Below, piece after piece: positions 1 to 6,699 of a stretch of DNA of 10,098 bases (positions are counted from its first letter, which is position 1; each line of letters starts with the position of its first letter). Made by a program: the position numbers and the translations under genes. Origin of the DNA: Chloroflexota bacterium (GTDB lineage Bacteria > Chloroflexota > Limnocylindria > Limnocylindrales > CSP1-4); NCBI GenBank assembly GCA_017860675.1, contig JAGDMV010000122.1:1-10098 (forward strand), written 5' to 3'. A model generated the notes under the pieces. It had not been told where the DNA came from, did no database searches, and was given only the letters and a program-made list of their open reading frames with translations.

Positions 1-397
1 TCCGGCGACGCCGCCCGCTCCTACATCACGATGGCCACGATCAAGGACAAGAGCCAGGGCCTCGGCCAGAGCCGGACCTTCATGTCCTTCTTCGCCAGCC
101 CCTACAACTACCTCGCCACGGCCGTCCGCTTCGGGGCCGAGATCGGCAAGGAGTACGTCCAGGCGCGGCGCCAGCGGCGGGCCGGGATCGAGCCGCTGAT
201 GCACCGGGGCATGCCCTACCCGGTCGCCCGGGCGGCGACCAACGTCGCCCTGCGCGACCTCTCGACGGCGCTCGTCATCGAGGAGATGTACCGGGGCACC
301 CCGGTCATCTACGTCGACTTCACCGACTACGACGAGATCGCCCACCACAGCGGCCCCGAGCGGCCCGAGACGTTCGACGCCCTCGACGGGGTCGACC

Positions 398-453
398 GGG
401 CGATCGCCACGATCGAGAAGGCGGCGGGCGATCGCCACCATCGAGAAGGCGGC
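398..453 (+). repeat. 28-bp direct tandem duplication causing a frameshift
   Basis: Copy 1 is 398-425 and copy 2 is 426-453, directly adjacent. They match at 27 of 28 positions; the only difference is G at 411 against C at 439. Because 28 is not a multiple of three, the duplication shifts the phosphodiesterase frame. The repeat encodes RAIATIEKAA in the correct frame. The single mismatch means it is not a simple exact copy. It could be a slightly diverged real duplication, or a join of two strain variants in a metagenome assembly. Confidence 0.9.
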
Positions 454-454
454 C

Positions 455-1402
455 GCGACCGCGCCCCGGCCGTACCGCTTCGTCGTCGTCTCCGACCACG
501 GCCAGACCCTCGGGGCGACCTTCCTGCAGCGCTACGGGAAGACCCTTGGCGACGTGATCCGCGAGCTGATGGGCGGCGAGGCGCAGCTCGAGCAGGCGAC
601 GGCGCGGGTCGAGGAGTGGGGCAACACCAACGCCTTCCTGTCGGAGCTGACCCGGGTCAAGGGGATCAGCGGCGGCCTGGCCCGCACGGCGCTGCGCTCG
701 CAGACGTCCGACGGGGTCGTCGAGCTGGGACCCGCCGGCGAGGTGGAGGCCGGCCAGGCGAGCCGGGCCGCGGAGACCCCCACCGAGCGGCCCGACCTCA
801 TCGCCATCGCCTCGGGCAACCTCGGCCTCGTCTACTTCCCGCAGATGCCCGGGCGGGTGACCCTCGAGCAGCTGGCCGTCACCTACCCCGGCCTGCTCGA
901 CGCCCTCGCCGGGCACCCCGGCATCGGGGCGATCCTGGTCTCGTCGGAGGCGCACGGCTCGCTGGTCATCGGCCACGCCGGCATCAACTACCTGGCCGAG
1001 GGACGGGTCGAGGGAGTCGATCCCGTCGCCCAGTACGGCGGTCGCTCGCGCGAGGCGATCCTCCGCCTCGACGGCATGGACCACGTCCCGGACCTCTCGA
1101 TCATCAGCCTTTACGACCCGGTGTTCGAGGAGGCGGCCGCCTTCGAGGAGCTGATCGGCTCCCACGGCGGCCTCGGCGGGCCGCAGACCCAGGGGCTCCT
1201 CCTCCACCCGGCGGAGTGGGAGCTCGACGAGGAGGTGGTCGGCGCCGAGGCCGTCTACCGCCAGATCCGTCGCTGGGCGGAGCGGGAGCTGGGGCTGCGC
1301 TTCGGCAAGGACGGCTCGGCGATGCCGCTGCCGCTGCCGTCGCGCGGGAACAAGGACGCGGCGGAAACAGGGGTCGCTGCGGGGGCCGCGACCGCAGGCT
1401 AG
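455..1402 (+). CDS. C-terminal segment of the phosphodiesterase, in frame 2 after the frameshift
   Basis: This is the intact reading frame downstream of the 28-bp duplication. It begins mid-domain (ATAPRPYRFVVVSDHGQT), so it is a continuation of the upstream frame and not an independent gene. The first in-frame start codon is a GTG at 554, which lies after the DHG metal-binding motif; a protein begun there would lack part of the active site. The segment carries SDHGQT (491-508), the HGSLVIG stretch (about 955-972) and SHGGLGGPQT (1160-1189), and ends in a low-complexity Ala/Gly tail. The frame-1 reading that continues past 453 to a stop at 1537-1539 is Arg/Pro/Gly-rich with no family pattern, which is the mark of an out-of-frame translation in GC-rich DNA. 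Confidence 0.7.
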   Translation, partial: ATAPRPYRFVVVSDHGQTLGATFLQRYGKTLGDVIRELMGGEAQLEQATARVEEWGNTNAFLSELTRVKGISGGLARTALRSQTSDGVVELGPAGEVEAGQASRAAETPTERPDLIAIASGNLGLVYFPQMPGRVTLEQLAVTYPGLLDALAGHPGIGAILVSSEAHGSLVIGHAGINYLAEGRVEGVDPVAQYGGRSREAILRLDGMDHVPDLSIISLYDPVFEEAAAFEELIGSHGGLGGPQTQGLLLHPAEWELDEEVVGAEAVYRQIRRWAERELGLRFGKDGSAMPLPLPSRGNKDAAETGVAAGAATAG

Positions 1403-1537
1403 CGGCCTCGACACCGGCCAGGCGATCTGGATCGGGGCACCTTTCGGGCAGCCTCGGCTGCACGATCGGGCAGGCGCCTCTGCGCGCAGGTCTGTCCTTG
1501 CGGCCGGCGGCAGGACGGCGCGACCGTGGCAGCCTGT

Positions 1538-1557
1538 GAGCCGGCGAGCGTCGGCTC
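1538..1557 (+). terminator. Possible weak intergenic hairpin terminator
   Basis: An inverted repeat can form an 8-bp stem (one G-T pair) with a 4-nt loop, and is followed by CCCGTTTCG. It lies between the phosphodiesterase stop (1402) and the next start (1585). There is no proper U-tract, so Rho-independent termination is doubtful. A second small inverted repeat (5-bp stem, 4-nt loop) is at 1448-1461. Otherwise I see nothing in 1403-1584: no convincing -35/-10 pair and no small gene. Confidence 0.25.
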
Positions 1558-1574
1558 CCGTTTCGAGCTGCACC

Positions 1575-1579
1575 GAAGG
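1575..1579 (+). promoter_or_regulatory. Ribosome binding site of the giant effector gene
   Basis: GAAGG lies 5 nt before the ATG at 1585. An in-frame TGA at 1537-1539 and the lack of any other start codon between it and 1585 fix this as the start. Confidence 0.55.
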
Positions 1580-1584
1580 TCTGG

Positions 1585-4500
1585 ATGTCCGATCCTGCCG
1601 CGACCAGGGAATGGACCGAGTCGCGATCCGGCCAGGCCGGGCCGGAGCGGGACGCTGCGCCGGCGGCTGCCGAAGCAGCGCTGGACCTCGACGCCGCCCG
1701 GCTGCTGGCCGCCCGAGCGGTCGCGCCGGACGGCCGGGCTGCACCCTGGGATGGCCGCGGCGCCCCTGCCACGCCCCGACCCGTGCCCGCGCCGACATGG
1801 GCCACGTCCGTGCTGACGCCCCAACGCGTGCTCGGCCTGCAGCGGGTGGCCGGAAACGATGCGGTCCTGCAGCTGCTGCGCACCGACGAGCGGCAGCGTG
1901 GGGGCCCCCGCGGCGGTCAGGTCGATGCCGCCGAGGCCATCGTCGCGCCGGAAGAGGCCAGCGAGCCGAGAGCCGGGGCGACGGAGGCCGTCACCGAAGC
2001 CGATGTCGGGCCGACTGCCGGAGGCGAGCCGAGAGGCGGAGGCGGGCAGACTGCCGGCCCAGCTGAAGTCGCCGCCGAGGCCGGCGACATGGCCGACACC
2101 GCGGCTGTCTCGCGCGCCGACGTTGCCGTCGTCGACGCTGCCGAACGGGCAACCGATCGCGCGCCGGTGCCCGAGGCTCCCTCCGGGCCGTCGGTGGCGG
2201 AGGCCGGCGGACCAGCCGCCCCAGTTGCCCCTCGCCAGGCGGCACGGGCCCGGGGCCGGACACCTCCGCCAGCAGCCGAGGTCGAGCCCGAGGCGGAACC
2301 CGCCGGTGGCCAGGGGATCGGCGTCGGCGGCCTGCCCGGTGGCGCCGCAGCGGCCACCCTGACACCGCCCTCGCTGCCGTCGACTCCGTCGCTGGCGGAC
2401 CCCAATGCCGCCTTGATCGGGGAGGCGGTCACCGAAGCCGGCTCGTCCGGGATCGCTGCCCTGGCTGCCGCAACCGCCGACGGTCTCGCCCTGATCGAGG
2501 CTGCCGTCGCCCGGTCCGCGGGCGAGATCGACACGCTCGCGGCCGGCGAGCGCCGGAGGGTCGGCGGCGCCTTCGTCGGCGCCCGGCGGCGCGTGCAGCG
2601 AGCCGTGGCGACGGCCGCCGAGGAGATCCAGGCTGCGGGCGATGCGGGCCAGGAACAGCTCGATGCCGGCCTGTCGCAGCAGCAGCAGGCTGCCGCGGAC
2701 GCCACGACCGACGCGGAGGATCGCGTCCGGACTGCGGGTCGCAGACGGGGCCGCGAGGCAATCGATACCGCCAACGAGGCCGGTCGAAACGCGAGGACGC
2801 GGCTCGAGGACATGGCCGATCGGGCCCGGAACATGGGCAACAACCGCGCGGCGCGGGCGAGGGGCGCCACCCCCCAGAGCACCCGGGCCCAGCGCGAAGC
2901 AGCCCGGCGGATCGCCGGGGACACAGCGAGGGAGATCATCAGGTCGGTGGCGGACACCGTGCACGAGCTCCGTGGGGTCGGACCGGAGGTCTGCATGGAG
3001 TTCGTTCGCCAGGCTGACGACATCGCGGGGCGGCTTGGCGCCCAGATGGGACCTGTCCAGGAACAGCTGACCGCCGTCCACGATCAGGCCGGCGAGGTCG
3101 TCTGCCAGGGCGTCGACTCCGGTCTCAACTCGGTCGACCAGCTCGGCCAGGTGCTGACCGCCTCGCTGGCGTCGCTCGAGGCCGACGTGCAGCGGGCGAT
3201 CCGTTCGCAGGCGCGGGCAGGCCGCCGAGGCCTGGTCGAGGCGGGGGCCGCCGCCTCGACCTCGGTGCGCGTCCAGTACGAGGCAGCGGCCCAGGCGGGC
3301 GCCGACCTCGTGGCGACGATCATCCAGTCGTCGGGCAACCGGCGGATCAGGCGAGCCGCCGCGCAGCGCATGGCCGGCCAGCTCCGGGGCCACGTGGCGG
3401 GCGGCTTCGCCACCACCGAGCGGCAGGCGCGGGCGGGCATGGCCGAGGTTGTCTCCTCGTTCGCAATCGCGGCGGAGTCCGCGCGCGAGGAGATCTCGCG
3501 TGCCGCCGAGCAGGGAGCGGCCGCTGCGGCCTCGACCGCCGGGCAGGGCGAGGACCAGATCGGCCAGGCCCAGGAACAGCTCATCACCCAGCTGCTCGAC
3601 ATGGTCAACGAGGCGGTCGCCTCCGGCGACGCGGTAGTCAGCGGCGGTCAGCGAGCCCTCGACTCGGCCGTGAACCAGGTCGACGAGCGCTTCGTGAACG
3701 CCATCAGCGAGCTGCGGGCGAACCTGGCCGAGCGCGTCAGCGAGCAGGCGGTCCGCGCACGCGAGCCGCTGGGCTCGCTGCCGGGGCGGCTCGATGAGGG
3801 CATGACCAGGGCCGAGAACCGGGCGACGTCGGGCTGGTTCATGCGCCAGCTCTACGACATCGGCGAGAGCATCAACTGGGGCTTCGTGGCGGGCCTGATC
3901 GTCGGCCTGCTGGTGACGATCCTGGTCATCCTCCTGATCGGGACGGGCATCGGGGCGCTCATCCTCGCCGGGGCACTGGCCGGGGCACTGGGCGTCGCCG
4001 CCTCGACGCTGACCGAGGACGCAATCGCCGGCCGGCCAACCGACTGGGGCCGGCTGGGGCGCGACATGCTCATCGGCGCGGCCCTGGGCGCGCTCGGCGG
4101 CGCCATCGGCGGCGGCGTCTCCGGGGCGCTGGGCTCGGCCGTCACCCGCGGCGCGATCTCGGTGGCGACCGAGGTCGCCGTCAACCGTGTGACCAGCGTC
4201 ACCGTCGGGGTCGTCACCGGCGTTGTGCAGAACGCGATCAACGGCGACCCGTGGGACAAGGGCCTGCTCCTCAACGTGGCAGTCGGCGTGGCCACGACCT
4301 ACGGCCCCGGGGCCCGCGCCATGGAGGGACTGACGAACCGCGCCCGGGCAATGTCCATCGACAGGGGAACCGCCCTCAACGTGACGGCGGCCGAGCGCAC
4401 CGCCGCGGCCGCCCGCGCGGAAGCGCGCTCGAGCCGGGCCGCACCGGCGCCCGAGGCCCCGGCGCCGCCTGCGCCGTCGCCCGACGCGGCGGCGGCCGCC

Positions 4501-6378
4501 GAGGCGGTCACGTCGGGGGCCGGTGCTGCGCCAGAGGGAGTCGGCGGCCCGACGGCACCGGCCGAGGCTCCCGCGCCGGAGGTCCCGGCCGCCGCCGGCC
4601 CGACCGTGGAGGCGGCCCCGCCTCCGCCGACTGCCCCCGAGGCCGGACCTGCGCCAGCCGCTTCGGCCGAAGGCGGTGGGGCTCCGGCGCCGGCGGCTCC
4701 AGCCGAAGCCGGCGTGGCGCCGGCGGCTCCGGCCGAAGGCGGCGTGGCGCCGGCGCCGGAGGCTGGGCCCGCGCCTGCCGAGGCGCCCGGCGCCCCGGAG
4801 CCCGCCGTGCGGCGTGAAGGCGCTGCGCCTGCACCAGAGGTCGGGGCCGCGCCGGAAGCCGCGCCGCCGGAGGCCGCGCCGCGGCCAGAGGTCGGGGCCG
4901 CGCCGGAAGCCGCGCCGCCCGAAGCAGCGCCGGCCCCCGAGGCCGGGGCCGCTCCCGCAGAGACCCGCGCCGAGCCGGGTGCGGCCCCTGAGACCGCCCC
5001 GCCGGAGGCAGGCGCCACCACCGAGGGCGGGACGCCAGCCGAGCCTGCGCCTGCCCCCGAGGGCGCCACGCCGGAGGGAGGGCCGGCACCGGAGAGCAGG
5101 ACCGGCCCAGAACCCGGGGTGCCCGAGAACGTCCCCGAGACGATCGGCGAGGCGCCGCGGGCTCGCCCGGAGGAGCCGTCAGCCCATGCGGCCGAGGCGA
5201 CCAGGGAGCCACCCGGGCACGCCGCCGAAGCGACCGCCGAGCCGCCGGCCAGCGGCCGCGAGGTGGTGACCCCAGAGGAGGCCGCCGGCCGGACGCGGCC
5301 GAGCGACGTCTCGGGCCCGCTCTCGCCCGACGTCATCGAGGGCGTCTTCGGGATGCCGGTCGAGAACCAGCAGCGGTTCCAGGCGATCTGCGATCGCGAG
5401 GGTGTCGTCGTCGAGGTCCGGCCAACCAACCCGGAAGCCCCGCGGCTGCTGCGCGAGGGGGCAGCCCCCAAGCCATCCGAGATCCATGCCAAGTCGATCA
5501 ACGAGCTCGACACGTACATCGGCGCCCGGGGACAGGACGTGGGGACGGTCGGCTTCTTCGAGCCCGAGATGCCGCGCCGTCCCGCGCACATGAGCGAGGC
5601 CGAGTGGCAGCGCATCCTGCCCGACGTCGATGCCCGCTTTGTCGAGCGCTACAACGAGTGGCAGGCGTACGGCGAGCGGATGGCCGAGCTGGGCCTGCCG
5701 CCCGGTGAGCACCCAGGTGGCCCCCGCATCGAGGTCGACGAGAACGGCGTCGTCCAGCAGGTTTCCGGCCCGCCCGCCGAGGAGGTCCGGCAGCCGTTCA
5801 CGGGCGACCACGACGTGTTCGACCTCCGCTATGCCGACGGCTCCCCGGTCCCGGACGACGTCTACAACCGGATCATCAACGAGATGCGGGCCGCCGGGAT
5901 GGGCGTCCAGCATGGCGCCCACATGCGCTGGGTACCGGCGACACCGGCCGACTGGAACATCTACAACAGCATCGTCGGCCGCCACATGGCCGGCGGGGAG
6001 CCCCTCATCCGCTTCGCTCCCGGGGAGACGCCCCGGACCACCTTCGCCGGGCGCCCGAAGGCGGTGAGGTGGCGGCCCCGGAGGGCGCAGCGCCGGTCGC
6101 CGAGGGTGGTGCCGAGGTCCCGACAACCGAGCGCCCCACGCGCGAGCTTCCAGCCGCGACCCGGGAGCCACCCGCCGCTCCCGAGGGCGCGACGGCCGAG
6201 GTCCCGGCAGACGAGCGGCCCACCGTCCCGCCCGGTGCCGCTCCCGCGGAGGCCGGCGCGACAGCCCGCGGACCGGACATCCAGGAGACCGAGTACGGTG
6301 TCCGCGGCACGTGGCGGGGCGACAGGCGGGCCATCGTGCGGTTCAAGCGCAACGAGGCAATCGGGGGCGTGGAGGTGA
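1585..6378 (+). CDS. Giant modular effector with LQRxxGN motif and CyaA/edema-factor-like nucleotidyl cyclase domain (frameshifted near its end)
   Basis: No signal peptide is visible. Residues 85-98 (LQRVAGNDAVLQLL) match the short LQRxxGN motif found near the N terminus of many eCIS-associated and DUF4157-type proteins, which suggests a cargo or effector. Residues 100-265 are an Ala/Pro/Glu linker. Residues 270-760 are Ala/Gln/Arg/Glu-rich and helical, probably coiled coil. Residues 767-808 are strongly hydrophobic, and 826-860 are a Gly/Ala zipper, so this block is probably membrane-active. Residues 950-1235 are a second Ala/Pro/Glu linker with tandem repeats. Residues 1243-1489 resemble the catalytic core of CyaA/EF/ExoY cyclase toxins (R1279, K1296, K1303, D1408, D1410, H1443). 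After about 6051 this frame turns into an Arg/Pro-rich tail without domain character, while the -1 frame continues the linker. The intended product is therefore about 1691 residues ending at 6659. Two genes of unknown function follow. Delivery and toxicity are inferred. Confidence 0.75.
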   Translation: MSDPAATREWTESRSGQAGPERDAAPAAAEAALDLDAARLLAARAVAPDGRAAPWDGRGAPATPRPVPAPTWATSVLTPQRVLGLQRVAGNDAVLQLLRTDERQRGGPRGGQVDAAEAIVAPEEASEPRAGATEAVTEADVGPTAGGEPRGGGGQTAGPAEVAAEAGDMADTAAVSRADVAVVDAAERATDRAPVPEAPSGPSVAEAGGPAAPVAPRQAARARGRTPPPAAEVEPEAEPAGGQGIGVGGLPGGAAAATLTPPSLPSTPSLADPNAALIGEAVTEAGSSGIAALAAATADGLALIEAAVARSAGEIDTLAAGERRRVGGAFVGARRRVQRAVATAAEEIQAAGDAGQEQLDAGLSQQQQAAADATTDAEDRVRTAGRRRGREAIDTANEAGRNARTRLEDMADRARNMGNNRAARARGATPQSTRAQREAARRIAGDTAREIIRSVADTVHELRGVGPEVCMEFVRQADDIAGRLGAQMGPVQEQLTAVHDQAGEVVCQGVDSGLNSVDQLGQVLTASLASLEADVQRAIRSQARAGRRGLVEAGAAASTSVRVQYEAAAQAGADLVATIIQSSGNRRIRRAAAQRMAGQLRGHVAGGFATTERQARAGMAEVVSSFAIAAESAREEISRAAEQGAAAAASTAGQGEDQIGQAQEQLITQLLDMVNEAVASGDAVVSGGQRALDSAVNQVDERFVNAISELRANLAERVSEQAVRAREPLGSLPGRLDEGMTRAENRATSGWFMRQLYDIGESINWGFVAGLIVGLLVTILVILLIGTGIGALILAGALAGALGVAASTLTEDAIAGRPTDWGRLGRDMLIGAALGALGGAIGGGVSGALGSAVTRGAISVATEVAVNRVTSVTVGVVTGVVQNAINGDPWDKGLLLNVAVGVATTYGPGARAMEGLTNRARAMSIDRGTALNVTAAERTAAAARAEARSSRAAPAPEAPAPPAPSPDAAAAAEAVTSGAGAAPEGVGGPTAPAEAPAPEVPAAAGPTVEAAPPPPTAPEAGPAPAASAEGGGAPAPAAPAEAGVAPAAPAEGGVAPAPEAGPAPAEAPGAPEPAVRREGAAPAPEVGAAPEAAPPEAAPRPEVGAAPEAAPPEAAPAPEAGAAPAETRAEPGAAPETAPPEAGATTEGGTPAEPAPAPEGATPEGGPAPESRTGPEPGVPENVPETIGEAPRARPEEPSAHAAEATREPPGHAAEATAEPPASGREVVTPEEAAGRTRPSDVSGPLSPDVIEGVFGMPVENQQRFQAICDREGVVVEVRPTNPEAPRLLREGAAPKPSEIHAKSINELDTYIGARGQDVGTVGFFEPEMPRRPAHMSEAEWQRILPDVDARFVERYNEWQAYGERMAELGLPPGEHPGGPRIEVDENGVVQQVSGPPAEEVRQPFTGDHDVFDLRYADGSPVPDDVYNRIINEMRAAGMGVQHGAHMRWVPATPADWNIYNSIVGRHMAGGEPLIRFAPGETPRTTFAGRPKAVRWRPRRAQRRSPRVVPRSRQPSAPRASFQPRPGSHPPLPRARRPRSRQTSGPPSRPVPLPRRPARQPADRTSRRPSTVSAARGGATGGPSCGSSATRQSGAWR
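4681..4755 (+). repeat. 30-bp tandem repeat units in the Ala/Pro-rich linker
   Basis: Units at 4681-4710 and 4711-4740 match at 24 of 30 positions, and the first 15 bp of the unit recur exactly at 4741-4755. The units translate to APAPAAPAEA and GVAPAAPAEG, with GVAPAPEAG following. The repeat is in frame and lengthens the linker before the cyclase-like domain. Confidence 0.7.
4834..4935 (+). repeat. 51-bp tandem repeat in the Ala/Pro/Glu linker
   Basis: Copies are 4834-4884 and 4885-4935. The first 35 bp of each copy (4834-4868 and 4885-4919) are identical, and the rest is diverged but still encodes the same residue types. The unit encodes 17 residues, including EVGAAPEAAPPEAAP. A degenerate further unit follows from about 4936. 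The identical stretch implies recent duplication or gene conversion; the period is a multiple of three, so linker length can change without breaking the frame. Confidence 0.8.
5311..6051 (+). other. Encoded domain: compact CyaA/EF/ExoY-like nucleotidyl cyclase core
   Basis: This is a domain within the giant gene (residues about 1243-1489), not a separate gene. The stretch 1279-1304 has the pattern R-x2-NP-x4-L-x2-EG-x-A-x-K-x4-HAKS. It aligns without a gap to Bordetella CyaA around R41, K58 and K65, with the same 17- and 7-residue spacings. PFTGDHDVFDL (1404-1414) corresponds to CyaA PLTADIDMFAI, giving metal-binding D1408 and D1410. YNRIINEMRAAGMGVQHG (1427-1444) corresponds to the segment ending in the CyaA catalytic His298, giving H1443. 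Differences: only 33 residues separate D1410 and H1443, against 108 in CyaA, and the residues at H+3 and H+6 are His and Trp where CyaA has Glu and Asn. Family members make cAMP or other cyclic nucleotides inside a eukaryotic cell and usually need a host activator. Substrate and activity here are unknown. Confidence 0.72.
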
Positions 6379-6659
6379 CCGACGTCTTCCGCGGAGCCCA
6401 GCCGGCCGGGAGCGGCGGCCGGATGATCGCCGAGACCCTGCAGGCCGCCGGCACAGCACGGCCCGAGGTCATCCGAATCTCCAGCATCATGGAGACACAG
6501 CCCACGAGCAGCCAGCTGGCCGGTGGAACCCATCCTGCCGAGACCGTGCTCGGCCGGACGCTCACCAACGCCGTCGACGCGCTGGGCGGCACGATCACCG
6601 ACTGGAGCAGCGGCGTCGCCCAGGGCAAGCCGTGGATCCAGGCACGGGTGCGGTACTGA
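6051..6659 (+). CDS. C-terminal part of the giant effector: linker plus unnamed 126-residue domain, in the -1 frame
   Basis: Re-reading base 6051 (a -1 shift at GGG 6049-6051, equal to one missing G) joins TTFAG to APEGGEVAAPEGAAPVAEGG. The segment then continues as a third Ala/Pro/Glu linker (full-length residues about 1490-1560) followed by a folded domain from IQETEYGVRG (residue 1566) to the TGA at 6657-6659. The domain contains GSGGRMIAETLQAAG, then AETVLGRTLTNAVDALGG and a closing GKPWIQARVRY. I have the impression of similar endings in Rhs-type polymorphic toxins, but I cannot name the family. The only nearby start for separate translation is a GTG at 6069 without a good ribosome binding site. 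The linker continues across the break, so I regard this as one gene with the upstream part. Confidence 0.65.
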   Translation, partial: APEGGEVAAPEGAAPVAEGGAEVPTTERPTRELPAATREPPAAPEGATAEVPADERPTVPPGAAPAEAGATARGPDIQETEYGVRGTWRGDRRAIVRFKRNEAIGGVEVTDVFRGAQPAGSGGRMIAETLQAAGTARPEVIRISSIMETQPTSSQLAGGTHPAETVLGRTLTNAVDALGGTITDWSSGVAQGKPWIQARVRY

Positions 6660-6684
6660 TGGGCGGCCGCCGGTGCCACGGATC

Positions 6685-6690
6685 GAGGAG
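6685..6690 (+). promoter_or_regulatory. Ribosome binding site for the 6700-7482 gene
   Basis: GAGGAG lies 9 nt before the ATG at 6700, in the 40-nt gap after the effector stop. It favours this start over the longer open frame that begins at 6523 inside the effector gene. Confidence 0.65.
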
Positions 6691-6699
6691 CGACCGGGT

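Larger units (their letters stand above)
1..1402 (+). pseudogene. Type I phosphodiesterase / alkaline phosphatase family protein, 5'-partial and frameshifted
   Basis: The gene enters the window already open; the first codons read SGDAARSYITMATIKDKSQG in frame 1, so the true start lies to the left. The metal-site motif DFTDYDEIAHHSGPE is at about 313-360, SDHGQT at 491-508 and SHGGLGGPQT at 1160-1189. Together these are the metal-binding Asp/His pattern of the type I phosphodiesterase/nucleotide pyrophosphatase (alkaline phosphatase) superfamily. In many high-GC bacteria such proteins carry an N-terminal holin-like membrane part, which would lie outside this window. Codons run in frame 1 to about 425, then must switch to frame 2 at about 454 to reach SDHGQT and the TAG stop at 1400-1402. 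The break coincides exactly with a 28-bp duplication; deleting one copy restores one continuous frame through KAAATAPRPYRFVVVSDHGQ. Family assignment is firm; the substrate is unknown. The lesion may be a real mutation or an assembly error. Confidence 0.8.

Noticed and set aside
454..1539. Frame-1 continuation of the phosphodiesterase to a stop at 1537-1539
   Set aside because: Past the duplication the frame-1 translation is Arg/Pro/Gly-rich noise, while frame 2 carries the DHG and SHGGLGG motifs.
1399..3393. Long minus-strand open frame (664 codons) opposite the effector gene, and another at 320-1798
   Set aside because: These are antisense shadows in GC-rich DNA: Arg/Gly/Pro/Ala-rich with no family pattern, lying opposite recognisable coding sequence.
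4299..5615. Minus-strand open frame (438 codons) rich in Ser/Gly/Ala/Pro
   Set aside because: It is the reverse complement of the Ala/Pro/Glu linker and cyclase start; its repeats only mirror those of the plus-strand gene.
6035..6060. Programmed -1 ribosomal frameshift site
   Set aside because: There is no slippery heptamer of the X-XXY-YYZ type and only a three-base G run; a missing base is simpler.
6052..6378. Arg/Pro/Ser-rich frame-1 tail of the effector as a real C terminus or nucleic-acid-binding tail
   Set aside because: The composition changes abruptly at the exact point where the -1 frame becomes linker-like and then domain-like, so the tail is best read as out-of-frame translation.
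6523..6699. Upstream extension of the 6700-7482 gene from an ATG at 6523
   Set aside because: It overlaps the effector C-terminal domain in another frame, and the ATG at 6700 has a well-spaced GAGGAG.
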